Below are positions 1 through 7,937 of a stretch of 64,000 nt of DNA, piece after piece. The notes under the pieces are model-generated. The model was not told where the DNA came from. It did not search any database and saw only the letters and a program-made list of their open reading frames with translations. The position numbers and the translations under genes were made by a program. This DNA comes from Geothrix limicola (lineage in GTDB: Bacteria; Acidobacteriota; Holophagae; Holophagales; Holophagaceae). The stretch's first letter is position 1, and every line of letters starts with the position of its first letter. The DNA lies in the NCBI RefSeq assembly GCF_030268085.1, contig NZ_BSDE01000006.1, positions 186,491 to 250,490 of the forward strand, in the 5' to 3' direction.

Positions 1-1313
1 GCGGTCTCGGGGCAGCCGTAGTCCTTCAACGTCTTCTTCAGCAGCTTCTCCTGATCCGCCCCCCAGCCCTCGATGCGGGAGATGCCCTTGGCGCTCTGGA
101 TGGTGGTGACCACCATCTTGCCGGGCTCCGCGGGGACCTTGTTGAAGTTGAGGCCGTTCTTGGTCAGGAAGTCGTTCACGCGATCCACTTCGGTGAACTT
201 GCTCCAGGGGCCGACGAAGAGGTTGAACGTGGTGTCCTTCGGATCGGAAGCCACGGTGACCACGCTGGAATTCTGGAAGGTCTCCAGGGCCGGGTTCACG
301 TAGTGGGTGAGCGCCTTGAACATCGGGAAGTAGGTCAGGGCCGCGATGAGGCAGCCGAAGAGGATGATCTTCAGGCGGCCGATCTTGTCCGACAACCAGC
401 CGAAGAAGATGAAGAAGGGGGTCCCCAGCAGCAGGGAGGCGCCGATCAGCATGTACGTGGTGAGGAAGTCCAGCTTCAACGTGATCTGAATGAAGAACAG
501 CGCGTAGAACTGGCCCGTGTACCACACGACGCCCTGGCCCATGGTGGCGCCCAGGAGGGAGAGCAGCGCGTACTTGTTGTTGGGATAGCGGAGGAAGCTG
601 TCGGTGAGCGGGGCCTTGGAGCCCTTGCCTTCGGACTTCATCTTCTGGAAGATGGGCGACTCATGGAGCTTCAGCCGGATCCAGACGGACACGCCGAGCA
701 GCACGATGGACAGCCAGAAGGGAATGCGCCAGCCCCAGGTGGAGAAGCTCTCCTTCGTCATGCCGATCCGGCACCCGCCGATGATCGCCAGGGCCAGGAA
801 GAAGCCCACGGTGGCCGTGGTCTGGATCCAGCTCGTGTTGTAGCCGCGGCGATTGGCCGCCGAATGCTCGGCCACATAGGTGGCCGCGCCGCCGTACTCT
901 CCGCCCAGGGCCAGGCCCTGGAGCAGGCGCAGGGTCACGAGGATGATGGGCGCCCACCACCCCATGACCGCGAAGGTGGGCATGAGGCCCACGCCAAAGG
1001 TCGAAAGGCCCATGACCATGATGGTCACGAGGAAGGTGTACTTCCGTCCGATGAGATCCCCGATGCGCCCGAAGACCAGGGCCCCGAAGGGCCGCACCAG
1101 GAAGCCCGCCGCGTAGGCCGCGAAGGCCGAGAGCAGGGCCGCCGTCTGGTTCCCCTTCGGGAAGAACAGCGCTGCAAAGAAGGGCGCCAGGGTGGCGTAG
1201 AGGTAGAAGTCGTACCACTCAAACACCGTGCCGACGGAGGATGCGACGATCACCATCCGTTCTTCACTCGTGAGTGGGGTTTTGGCAGCGACCTGCTCCG
1301 TTGCAATGGCCAT
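1..1313 (-). CDS. MFS transporter, metabolite:H+ symporter-like (3' part cut by window edge)
   Basis: This is an inner-membrane carrier of the major facilitator superfamily, probably a proton symporter for an organic acid or similar metabolite; the substrate cannot be read from the sequence. The reading frame is open from the ATG at 1313 to the window edge. That ATG has AGGAGG (1323-1328) nine bases upstream. The N-terminus has FEWYDFYLYA, typical of the metabolite:H+ symporter group. Motif A appears twice, as FGRIGDLIGRKY after TM2 and FGWLSDKIGRLK in the second half. After the second motif A and one more hydrophobic segment comes a hydrophilic stretch of over 100 residues that is still running at base 1. 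It is unusually long for this family and looks like an extracytoplasmic loop. The C-terminal helices lie outside the window. Confidence 0.85.
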   Translation of the reverse strand, partial: MAIATEQVAAKTPLTSEERMVIVASSVGTVFEWYDFYLYATLAPFFAALFFPKGNQTAALLSAFAAYAAGFLVRPFGALVFGRIGDLIGRKYTFLVTIMVMGLSTFGVGLMPTFAVMGWWAPIILVTLRLLQGLALGGEYGGAATYVAEHSAANRRGYNTSWIQTTATVGFFLALAIIGGCRIGMTKESFSTWGWRIPFWLSIVLLGVSVWIRLKLHESPIFQKMKSEGKGSKAPLTDSFLRYPNNKYALLSLLGATMGQGVVWYTGQFYALFFIQITLKLDFLTTYMLIGASLLLGTPFFIFFGWLSDKIGRLKIILFGCLIAALTYFPMFKALTHYVNPALETFQNSSVVTVASDPKDTTFNLFVGPWSKFTEVDRVNDFLTKNGLNFNKVPAEPGKMVVTTIQSAKGISRIEGWGADQEKLLKKTLKDYGCPET

Positions 1314-1779
1314 AGGGTGTTGCCTCCTGGGAAGTGGCTTCGACCGGTATGAATCGCCGGAAACGGGCTTCGTTTCCGGGTATGGCTGCATCCGCAAACT
1401 CGGAACCCGGGTTGCGGAGGGCGGGTGAACTATGAGAACCGGGATGGGCGCACCATCTCCGGGACACTATGGGTGGGGTTGGCTGCACATAGCTAACGCC
1501 TTCCCATGGGCCAGGTCAAGCGGGTTCCCATCCCAAATACGCTTTTCCTGAAGGTGTGAATTGCGGCACGAATTCCGGAAAGCAATGGATCTTCACATCG
1601 TTTTTAATGGTCTCTACCACGACAGACATACCCATGGCTGGGCGGGGACCCACGCCGCATGGCTTTTTCCGGCGCCAGTTCCTGTCAACCCCACGGCCAA
1701 AAGGATCGAGAGATCCGTGGATGCCGAAAACCGCGAACGCCTATCATTCTCAAGAGCCCCCCTCCTTTCGGGACCATTC
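1314..1779. other. Intergenic region between the divergent MFS and phosphoesterase genes
   Basis: These 466 bases separate two divergent genes. The stretch 1561-1779 is open in frame with the phosphoesterase, but its translation has no family-like sequence and the conserved phosphoesterase N-terminus begins at 1780. Apart from the candidate minus-strand promoter I see no RNA gene, repeat or convincing plus-strand promoter. Confidence 0.5.
1491..1519 (-). promoter_or_regulatory. Candidate sigma70 promoter for the MFS gene
   Basis: On the minus strand TTGACC (1514-1519) and TTAGCT (1491-1496) are separated by 17 bases. They lie about 180 bases upstream of the MFS start codon, leaving a long leader. 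The -10 match is weak, so this is a candidate only. Confidence 0.35.
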
Positions 1780-2520
1780 ATGCGCCTCGCCTTGCTGGCC
1801 GACATCCACGCCAATCTGCGCGCGCTGGAAGCCTGCCTGGACCACGCGCGTGGCGCCGGTGCGGATCGGTTCGTGTTCCTCGGCGACTACGTCGGCTACG
1901 GCCCCGAACCCGAGGAGGTGGTGGCGCGAGTCATGGATGAAGCCAGCCGCGGCGCCATCGCCGTGGCCGGCAACCACGATCAGGCCGTGGCCGAACTTCG
2001 CGAGACCATGACCTCCGATGCGGAGATCGCCATGGCCTGGACCCGCGGCCAACTGGGGCCGGCTGCGCGCGACTTCCTCGCCTGCCTTCCCATGCGCTTC
2101 GAGGACGACACCCGGCTCTATGTCCATGCCAGCCCCCAGACCTATCCCGCCTGGATCTACGTGAACGATGGGCCTGCCGCGAAGCGGGCCCTGGAGGCCA
2201 GCCGGGCCCAGACGGTCTATTGCGGACACACCCACATCGCCGCGCTGCACGGCATCACCGCGACGGGACAGTTGGTGTCCTTCCAACCCGTCCCATCCGT
2301 TCCCATCCCGCTCCCCCGGCACCGCCGCTGGCTTTCCGTGATCGGCGCCGTCGGTCAATCGCGCGACGGCAACCCGGCCGCCTCGTACGCCCTGCTCGAC
2401 ACGGACCGCAGCGAGATCACCCATCATCGCGTGCCCTACGACGTGGAGGGCACGGCCCTGGCCATTCTCCGCGCCGGTCTTCCCGCCTCCCTCGCAAACC
2501 GCCTCCGGAAGGGACGCTGA
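1780..2520 (+). CDS. Calcineurin-like metallophosphoesterase
   Basis: The 246-residue protein is a cytoplasmic two-metal phosphoesterase of the calcineurin-like superfamily. The ligand blocks appear in order: LLADIHANLRAL at the N-terminus (D-x-H), FLGDYVGYGP (GD), VAGNHDQ (GNHD) and YCGHTHI (GHTH). Length and motif order fit the YfcE and diadenosine-tetraphosphatase-like group, which includes small protein phosphatases. I chose the ATG at 1780 because the D-x-H motif starts six residues after it, as in the family; the longer in-frame extension to 1561 looks non-coding. No strong ribosome site precedes it. The gene ends two bases before the kinase-Usp gene, so the two are probably co-transcribed and may act as a phosphatase/kinase pair. 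That pairing is inference. Confidence 0.85.
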   Translation: MRLALLADIHANLRALEACLDHARGAGADRFVFLGDYVGYGPEPEEVVARVMDEASRGAIAVAGNHDQAVAELRETMTSDAEIAMAWTRGQLGPAARDFLACLPMRFEDDTRLYVHASPQTYPAWIYVNDGPAAKRALEASRAQTVYCGHTHIAALHGITATGQLVSFQPVPSVPIPLPRHRRWLSVIGAVGQSRDGNPAASYALLDTDRSEITHHRVPYDVEGTALAILRAGLPASLANRLRKGR

Positions 2521-2522
2521 GC

Positions 2523-3980
2523 ATGGAACCGCCGCGCATCCACACGGGCGCCGAACTGGACGGCTACCTCATCGGTGAGCGCATCCACCGTGGCGGCATG
2601 GCCTCCCTGTGGGAGGTGACGCATCCCGGGATCAGCGGCCCCCTGATGATGAAGGTGCCGAAGATGTCCGAAGGCGTGGATCCCGCGGCCATCGTCGGAT
2701 TCGAAATGGAACAGATGATCCTGCCGCGGCTCTCGGGCCCGCACGTTCCGCGCTTCGTGGCCCAGGGCGATTTCGGCGTCCAGCCTTACCTGGTGATGGA
2801 ACGGATCCCCAGCCCCTCCCTGCTGCCCACCCTGGAGCGCCTGCCCCTGCCTTGGCCCGAAGTCGTCGCGCTCGGGAGAAGCATCGCCAACGCCCTGGAC
2901 GACGTGCACCGGCAGCACCTCGTCCATCTCGACGTAAAGCCTTCCAATCTGCTCACGCGGCCCACCGGCGAGATCGTGCTCATCGATTTCGGGCTGTCCC
3001 ATCACGACGAGCTCCCCGACCTCATGGGCGAGGAATTCCGCCTGCCCTACGGCACGGCCCCCTACATGGCGCCCGAGCAGGTGCTCGGCCACCGGCGCGA
3101 CCCCCGCAGCGACCAGTTCGCCCTGGGCGTGCTCATGTATTTCTTCCTCACGGGGATGCGCCCCTTCGGCGATCCGCAGCGGCTCTCTGGCCTGAAGCGG
3201 CGGCTCTGGCGGGATCCCGTGCCCCCGCGCAAGCTCTGTCCGGACTGCCCACCCTGGCTTCAGGAAGTCATCCTGCGCTGCCTGGAAGTCCACCCCGCCT
3301 GGCGCTTCCCCACGGCGGCCCACCTGGCCGTGGCCCTCCAGCATCCCGACCAGGTCCGCCTGACGGCCCGTTCCGAGAAGCGGAAGCAGGACCCCTTCAT
3401 GACGGTGCTCAGGCGCCGCTTCGCGGACCACCAGCTGGCCCTCCCAAAATCCCAGGCGCCCGCCCTGCATGAGCGCGATGCGCCCATCCTCGCCGTGGCC
3501 ATCGACCTCTCATCCGAAGCCGCGCCCATCGCCGAACTGCTGCGCACCCTCGTCACGCGCATGCTCACCACCCTGCCGGGCGCGCGGGTGGCCTGCCTCA
3601 ACGTCCTCAAGCAGGGCCGCATCACGCTGGATCAGACCCTGGATGCGAAGGGGCGGAACATCCACCACCAGCGCCTCGTCGAGCTTCGTGGCTGGGCGAT
3701 GCCGTTGAACCTCGAGGAAAGTCGACTCACGTTCCACGTTCTCGAATCCCCCGATCCCGCCGCCGCCATCCTGCAGTACGTGAACGCGAACCACGTGGAC
3801 CACCTGGTGATCGGCGCCCGGGCCAGCTCGCTGAGGCGCTCCCTCCTGGGCAGCGTGTCCAGCCAGGTCGCCGCCCAGGCGCCCTGCACCGTGACCGTCG
3901 CGCGCGGGCGCCGCCTTCGCAAGGGCGACTTCCTCGAAGTTTCCGAGGACGACGAAGGCGGCTCCTGGACCGTGGGCTAA
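2523..3980 (+). CDS. Ser/Thr protein kinase fused to a universal stress protein (UspA) domain
   Basis: The 485-residue protein has an N-terminal Hanks-type kinase domain (about 14-280) and a C-terminal UspA domain (about 315-465). Kinase landmarks are a glycine-rich loop GERIHRGGMASLWE, the ATP lysine in MMKVPK, a catalytic loop HLDVKPSN, DFG in LIDFGLSH, and APE in YMAPEQV. HLD replaces the usual HRD, so it is a non-RD kinase that may not need activation-loop phosphorylation. The Usp part starts ILAVAIDLS and ends with VIGARASSL followed by LLGSVSSQV, matching the G-x2-G-x9-G(S/T) nucleotide-binding pattern of ATP-binding Usps. No membrane segment is visible. It follows the phosphoesterase by two bases. 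Kinase-Usp fusions are uncommon; a role in energy or stress sensing is inference. Confidence 0.85.
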   Translation: MEPPRIHTGAELDGYLIGERIHRGGMASLWEVTHPGISGPLMMKVPKMSEGVDPAAIVGFEMEQMILPRLSGPHVPRFVAQGDFGVQPYLVMERIPSPSLLPTLERLPLPWPEVVALGRSIANALDDVHRQHLVHLDVKPSNLLTRPTGEIVLIDFGLSHHDELPDLMGEEFRLPYGTAPYMAPEQVLGHRRDPRSDQFALGVLMYFFLTGMRPFGDPQRLSGLKRRLWRDPVPPRKLCPDCPPWLQEVILRCLEVHPAWRFPTAAHLAVALQHPDQVRLTARSEKRKQDPFMTVLRRRFADHQLALPKSQAPALHERDAPILAVAIDLSSEAAPIAELLRTLVTRMLTTLPGARVACLNVLKQGRITLDQTLDAKGRNIHHQRLVELRGWAMPLNLEESRLTFHVLESPDPAAAILQYVNANHVDHLVIGARASSLRRSLLGSVSSQVAAQAPCTVTVARGRRLRKGDFLEVSEDDEGGSWTVG

Positions 3981-4052
3981 ATTTCAACGAGGCGGCCCCT
4001 GCACAACGAGTCTCTGGTTCCTCACAACACCTGCGTCGCGAGGGAAACCTGA

Positions 4053-4085
4053 GAAAAAAAAGCGCCCCGGAACCCGGGGCGCTTT
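4053..4085 (-). terminator. Intrinsic terminator of the ribosomal protein/rpoA operon
   Basis: A perfect 12-bp stem (4059-4070 paired with 4074-4085) has a three-base loop. On the minus strand it is followed by a run of eight T residues. It sits 19 bases past the rplQ stop codon and closes the long translation operon. The kinase-Usp gene converges from the other side. Confidence 0.9.
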
Positions 4086-4103
4086 CATCTCTTACGCGGC
4101 AGT

Positions 4104-4496
4104 CTACTCGGCGTCCTCGGCCTTGGGCTCGGGGAGGGTGTAGTCCACGAACTCGATGAGGGCCATGTCGGCCGCGTCGCCGAGGCGATGGGCCATCTTC
4201 AGGATGCGGGTGTAGCCACCGGGGCGGCTTTCGAAACGCTTGCGGAAGTCGGCGCCGAAGAGCTTCTGGACGGCGTCCTTGCTTCCGAGGCGGGCCATCG
4301 CCAGGCGGCGGTTGGCCACGGTGTCTTCCTTCGCGAGGGTGATGAAGGGCTCCACATAGCTGCGGAGTTCCTTCGCCTTCACGAGGGTGGTTTCGATGCG
4401 CTCGCTCTCGATGAGAGCGGTCGCGAGGTTCTTCATCAGGGCCTTGCGCTGGTTGGTGGTGCGGCCCAGGCGCTTGCCGGAAACGTTGTGACGCAT
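4104..4496 (-). CDS. rplQ: Ribosomal protein L17
   Basis: This is the large-subunit protein near the exit tunnel; at 130 residues it is close to the usual length. The N-terminus [20 protein letters not shown] is the L17 signature. It is the last gene of the operon, nine bases after rpoA, and is followed directly by the terminator hairpin. The C-terminus is acidic (EPKAEDAE). Confidence 0.97.
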   Translation of the reverse strand: MRHNVSGKRLGRTTNQRKALMKNLATALIESERIETTLVKAKELRSYVEPFITLAKEDTVANRRLAMARLGSKDAVQKLFGADFRKRFESRPGGYTRILKMAHRLGDAADMALIEFVDYTLPEPKAEDAE

Positions 4497-4505
4497 GGGG
4501 GCTCC

Positions 4506-5477
4506 TTACACTTCCTGCTCGAGCCGCATGCCGAGGGAGAGGCCGATACGAGCGAGCTCGTCCTTGATCTCCTGGAGCGACTTCTTGCCGAAGTTCTTGG
4601 TTTTCATCAGCTCGGCCTCGGTCCGCTGGACCAGCTCGCCGATGGTGGTGATGTTGGCGTTGCGCAGGCAGTTATTGGCCCGCACGGAGAGTTCCAGTTC
4701 CTCGACGGACTTGCCAAGCCAGGTGTTGGCGGCTTCGCTGCCGAGGGTGGCTCCGCCCATCTCCATCTCGGTGAAGTCCTCGTCCTGACGGGCGAACACG
4801 AGGAAGTGGTCGCGCAGGATGAGGGCCGCGTCGGAGACGGCTTCCTTGGGATTGACGGCGCCGTTGGTCCAGACCTGCAGCGTGAGCTTCTCGTAATCGG
4901 TGCTCTGGCCCACGCGGGCGGGTTCCACGATGTAGTTCACGCGGAGGATGGGGCTGTGGTTCGCGTCCATGGGGATGAAGCCCAGACCGAGGCTTTCGTC
5001 ATGGTTGCGGTCGGCGGTGACGAAACCGCGGCCCAGGCGGACCACCATTTCGATCTCCAGTTCGCCTTCCTCGCCCAGGGTGGCGATGTGGATGTTGGGA
5101 TCCACGACTTCCACGTTCTGGTTGCAGCGGATGGCGGCGGAGGTCACCGTGCCCTCGCCCTTGGCGGAGATGGTCACCGTCTGGGGCTCGCTGCTGTGCA
5201 GCTTGAAGGGCACTTCCTTGAGGTTCAGGAGGACGTGGGTGATGTCCTCCCAGACGCCGGGAAGGGTGGTGAATTCGTGCATCACGCCCTTGATGCGGAC
5301 GTTGGTGACGGCAGCGCCCTGGATGCTGCTGAGCAGCACCCGGCGGACACTGTGCCCGACGGTCGTGGCGAAGCCACGCTCGAAGGGGTAGGCCACGAAC
5401 TCGCCGTAGGAATCCGTGAGGGACCCAGGGGTGACTTCGGCGAAGCGCGGCCTCTGGAAATCGCTGAGATTCAGCAT
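4506..5477 (-). CDS. rpoA: DNA-directed RNA polymerase alpha subunit
   Basis: The 323-residue alpha subunit seeds RNA polymerase assembly and contacts activators and UP elements. The N-terminal domain (about 1-235) includes [20 protein letters not shown], the dimerisation signature. The C-terminal domain (about 250-320) has the helix-hairpin-helix segment [20 protein letters not shown]. It lies between rpsD and rplQ with gaps of nine bases on both sides, the usual alpha-operon order. Confidence 0.98.
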   Translation of the reverse strand: MLNLSDFQRPRFAEVTPGSLTDSYGEFVAYPFERGFATTVGHSVRRVLLSSIQGAAVTNVRIKGVMHEFTTLPGVWEDITHVLLNLKEVPFKLHSSEPQTVTISAKGEGTVTSAAIRCNQNVEVVDPNIHIATLGEEGELEIEMVVRLGRGFVTADRNHDESLGLGFIPMDANHSPILRVNYIVEPARVGQSTDYEKLTLQVWTNGAVNPKEAVSDAALILRDHFLVFARQDEDFTEMEMGGATLGSEAANTWLGKSVEELELSVRANNCLRNANITTIGELVQRTEAELMKTKNFGKKSLQEIKDELARIGLSLGMRLEQEV

Positions 5478-5486
5478 CCTGCCCCC

Positions 5487-6119
5487 TTACTTGGAATAGA
5501 GCTCAACGATCAGCTGCTCGTTGATGTCGAGGGTGATGTCCTCGCGGGTCGGTGCGGCAAGCACCTGGCCCTTGAAGGCGGTGGCATCGAGGGTGAGCCA
5601 CTTGGGGATGCCGCGACCAGCGGAGGTCTCGACGGAGGTCTTGACGCCGTCGTTCTCCTTGGCGCGAGCGCCCAGCTCCACCGCCTGGCCAGGTTTGACC
5701 TGGTAGGAGGGGATGTCCACCCGCTTGCCGTTGATCAGCACGTGGCCGTGCATGACCATCTGGCGCGCAGCCGACCGGCTGGGCGCGAAGCCCAGGCGGT
5801 AGATCACGTTGTCCAGGCGGCACTCGAGGAACCCGAGCAGGTTGTGACCCGTCACGCCCTTCTTGGCGTCGGCCTTCTCGAAGTAGTGGCGGAACTGCTT
5901 TTCAAGCACACCGTAGATGCGCTTCACCTTCTGCTTCTCGCGAAGCTGCAGGGCGTAGCCGGTGGGCTTCTTGATCTTGCCCGCGCCGTGCTGGCCGGGG
6001 ATCTTGCCCTTGCGGGTCTCGAAGGAGCACTTCTCCTTGAAGCAGCGCTCGCCCTTGAGATAAAGCTTCATGCCCTCGCGGCGGCAGAGGCGGCAAACGG
6101 CGTCTGTGTAACGTGCCAT
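5487..6119 (-). CDS. rpsD: Ribosomal protein S4 (zinc-ribbon form)
   Basis: This 210-residue primary 16S rRNA binder nucleates the 30S body and, in many bacteria, autoregulates the alpha operon. The N-terminal Cys4 set is intact (CRLC, then CFKEKC), so it is the zinc-binding form. The S4 RNA-binding domain around residues 98-160 contains LECRLDNVIYRLGFAPSRSA. It lies in the order rpsM-rpsK-rpsD-rpoA-rplQ. Confidence 0.98.
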   Translation of the reverse strand: MARYTDAVCRLCRREGMKLYLKGERCFKEKCSFETRKGKIPGQHGAGKIKKPTGYALQLREKQKVKRIYGVLEKQFRHYFEKADAKKGVTGHNLLGFLECRLDNVIYRLGFAPSRSAARQMVMHGHVLINGKRVDIPSYQVKPGQAVELGARAKENDGVKTSVETSAGRGIPKWLTLDATAFKGQVLAAPTREDITLDINEQLIVELYSK

Positions 6120-6134
6120 GTCTCTCCTCCTCTC

Positions 6135-6542
6135 TTAAACCCGGCGCCGCTTGGGCGGCCGGCAGCCGTTGTGGGGGATGGGGGTGACGTCGCGGATGCT
6201 GGTCACCTGGATACCGGCGGCGTTGATCGCGCGGATGGCGCTCTCACGACCGGCACCGGGGCCCTTGACGCGAACATCAACCGAACGGACGCCCTGCTCC
6301 TTGGCGGCTTCGGCGCAGATGCCGGCGGCCACCTGGGCGGCGAAGGGCGTGCCCTTGCGGGTGCCGCGGAAGTTCTGGTTGCCGCTGGAAGCCCAGCAGA
6401 GCATGTTCCCCATCGGATCAGAGATGGAGATGATCGTGTTGTTGAAGGACGCCTGGACGTGAGCCACGCCGTGGGGAACGTTCTTCTTCTCTTTCTTCTT
6501 GACCACCTTCTTACCGGCGGTCCGGGTCTGGGTCTTGGCCAT
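6135..6542 (-). CDS. rpsK: Ribosomal protein S11
   Basis: A 135-residue platform protein of the 30S subunit, near the mRNA exit site. It has a basic N-terminal tail ([11 protein letters not shown]) and the conserved core [19 protein letters not shown]. The C-terminus ends [11 protein letters not shown], as in the family. It is 12 bases downstream of rpsM. Confidence 0.98.
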   Translation of the reverse strand: MAKTQTRTAGKKVVKKKEKKNVPHGVAHVQASFNNTIISISDPMGNMLCWASSGNQNFRGTRKGTPFAAQVAAGICAEAAKEQGVRSVDVRVKGPGAGRESAIRAINAAGIQVTSIRDVTPIPHNGCRPPKRRRV

Positions 6543-6554
6543 GTGCTCCTCGCC

Positions 6555-6923
6555 TTACTTCTTCTTGCCGGCTACGGTGCGTCGCTTGCCCTTGCGGGTG
6601 CGGGCGTTGGTGTGCGTGCGCTGGCCACGGACGGGGAGGCCCTTCCGGTGACGCAGGCCGCGGTAGCAGCCGATGTCCATGAGCCGCTTGATGTCGAGGG
6701 AGATGTTCTTGCGGAGGTCGCCCTCAACAGTCTCCTCGGCGGTGATGACGCGGCGGATGCGACCGACCTCATCCTCGGTCAGATCGCGCACCTTGGTGCC
6801 GAAATCAACCTTGGCGCGGGTCAGGATGCTGTGCGCCTTGGCGCGTCCGATGCCGAAAATGTAGGTGAGCGCGATCTCGATGCGCTTGCCGATGGGCAGA
6901 TCAATACCTGCAATGCGTGCCAT
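6555..6923 (-). CDS. rpsM: Ribosomal protein S13
   Basis: A 122-residue 30S head protein that bridges to the 50S subunit and contacts the P-site tRNA. The N-terminus [20 protein letters not shown] and the C-terminal run [17 protein letters not shown] are diagnostic. It follows rpmJ by nine bases. Confidence 0.98.
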   Translation of the reverse strand: MARIAGIDLPIGKRIEIALTYIFGIGRAKAHSILTRAKVDFGTKVRDLTEDEVGRIRRVITAEETVEGDLRKNISLDIKRLMDIGCYRGLRHRKGLPVRGQRTHTNARTRKGKRRTVAGKKK

Positions 6924-6932
6924 CGTGTCTCC

Positions 6933-7049
6933 TTAACCCTGACGCTGCTTGTGCTTGGGGTTCTTCTTGCAGATGATCCGGTTGATGCCTTCGCGGCGGA
7001 CCACTTTGCAGTGCTCGCAGAGCTTCTTGATGGAGGGCCGTACTTTCAT
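6933..7049 (-). CDS. rpmJ: Ribosomal protein L36 (zinc-binding form)
   Basis: This 38-residue protein is too short for most ORF callers. It reads [20 protein letters not shown] and ends PKHKQRQG, the classic L36 ends. The CEHC pair plus a later Cys and His give the zinc-binding (C+) form. It lies between infA and rpsM with gaps of 13 and nine bases. Confidence 0.97.
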   Translation of the reverse strand: MKVRPSIKKLCEHCKVVRREGINRIICKKNPKHKQRQG

Positions 7050-7062
7050 GGTGTCCTCTCGT

Positions 7063-7281
7063 TTACTTGAATCGGTAGATGATGCGGCCACGGGTGAGGT
7101 CGTAGGGGGTCACCTCCACGAGCACCCGGTCACCGGGAAGGATGCGGATGAAGTTCTTGCGCATCTTTCCGCTGATGTGCGCCAGCACCTGGTGTTTGTT
7201 CTCCAGTTCGACCCGGAATACCGCGTTCGGCAAGGCCTCGACCACTGTGGCTTCGAGCTCAATGGCTTCTTCTTTGCTCAA
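7063..7281 (-). CDS. infA: Translation initiation factor IF-1 (TTG start)
   Basis: The 72-residue S1/OB-fold factor binds the ribosomal A site during initiation. The sequence runs from [20 protein letters not shown] to [13 protein letters not shown], full length. The start codon is TTG at 7281, overlapping the adk stop as TTGA, with GGAG upstream at a normal distance. No ATG in frame would keep the conserved N-terminus. The rare start codon plus overlap suggests translational coupling to adk. Confidence 0.96.
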   Translation of the reverse strand: MSKEEAIELEATVVEALPNAVFRVELENKHQVLAHISGKMRKNFIRILPGDRVLVEVTPYDLTRGRIIYRFK

Positions 7282-7937
7282 GCGCGTTCTCCGAAGACGT
7301 GATGCAGCGATTCAAACACCAGCTCCGGCGAGCGATTGCCATCCACGCTCCGGAAATTCGGCCGATGCTTGTAGAAGCCCAGGAGGGGTTGAAAGGTCGA
7401 GTTGAACTCGCCCATCCGGCTCTGGAAGGCTTCAGAGGTGTCGTCGGAACGGTGCTTCAGGGGACTTCCGCACACATCGCAGACACCGGCTTGCTTGGAA
7501 GGCTTGGTTTCCAGGTGGTAGATGGCGCCGCAGGCGTTGTTGCTGCAGAGGCGTCGGCCCACCACGCGGGCTTCCAGCACTTCCTGGGGGACATCGACCA
7601 GAACCACGTGCCCGACCTTCATGCCCTTGGAGGAGAGGAAGTCTTCCAGAGCTTGAGCTTGCTGCAGGGTGCGCGGGTATCCGTCGAACAACACGTCAGA
7701 GGTCTCGTCCAGCAGCCGCGCGAAGACAAGGCCGTTGACGGTGTCGTCGTCCACCAGTTTTCCTTCGGCCATAATGGCTTTCGCCCTAAGGCCGATCTCC
7801 GTTCCTTTCGAAACGGCATCTCTCAGAATGTCACCGGTTGACAGGTGAGTCAAAGAGAATGTTTCCACCAGGCGCTTGGCCTGGGTGCCCTTCCCGGAGC
7901 CCGGGGCCCCGAGGAGGATGTTCGCCGTCAGACTCAT
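7278..7937 (-). CDS. adk: Adenylate kinase (zinc-lid type)
   Basis: The 219-residue enzyme converts ATP and AMP to two ADP in the cytoplasm. The P-loop is GAPGSGKGT near the N-terminus. The AMP-binding region has STGDILR and the DGYPRT motif follows. The lid carries four cysteines (CSNNAC and CDVC), so it binds structural zinc. It overlaps both secY and infA by four bases. The map gene often found between adk and infA is missing. Confidence 0.97.
   Translation of the reverse strand: MSLTANILLGAPGSGKGTQAKRLVETFSLTHLSTGDILRDAVSKGTEIGLRAKAIMAEGKLVDDDTVNGLVFARLLDETSDVLFDGYPRTLQQAQALEDFLSSKGMKVGHVVLVDVPQEVLEARVVGRRLCSNNACGAIYHLETKPSKQAGVCDVCGSPLKHRSDDTSEAFQSRMGEFNSTFQPLLGFYKHRPNFRSVDGNRSPELVFESLHHVFGERA

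Noticed and set aside
1679-1710. TTGACA on the minus strand as a second promoter for the MFS gene
   Set aside because: No acceptable -10 box lies 15-19 bases downstream.
1561-1779. N-terminal extension of the metallophosphoesterase
   Set aside because: The family begins with the metal-binding Asp-x-His a few residues after the start, which fits the ATG at 1780; the extension has no family-like sequence.
4188-7070. A 960-codon open frame on the plus strand opposite rplQ-rpoA-rpsD-rpsK-rpsM
   Set aside because: It runs through at least five unmistakable ribosomal genes on the other strand. Its translation is low-complexity (Ala, Gly, Leu, His, Asp), as expected for the antisense of GC-rich codons.
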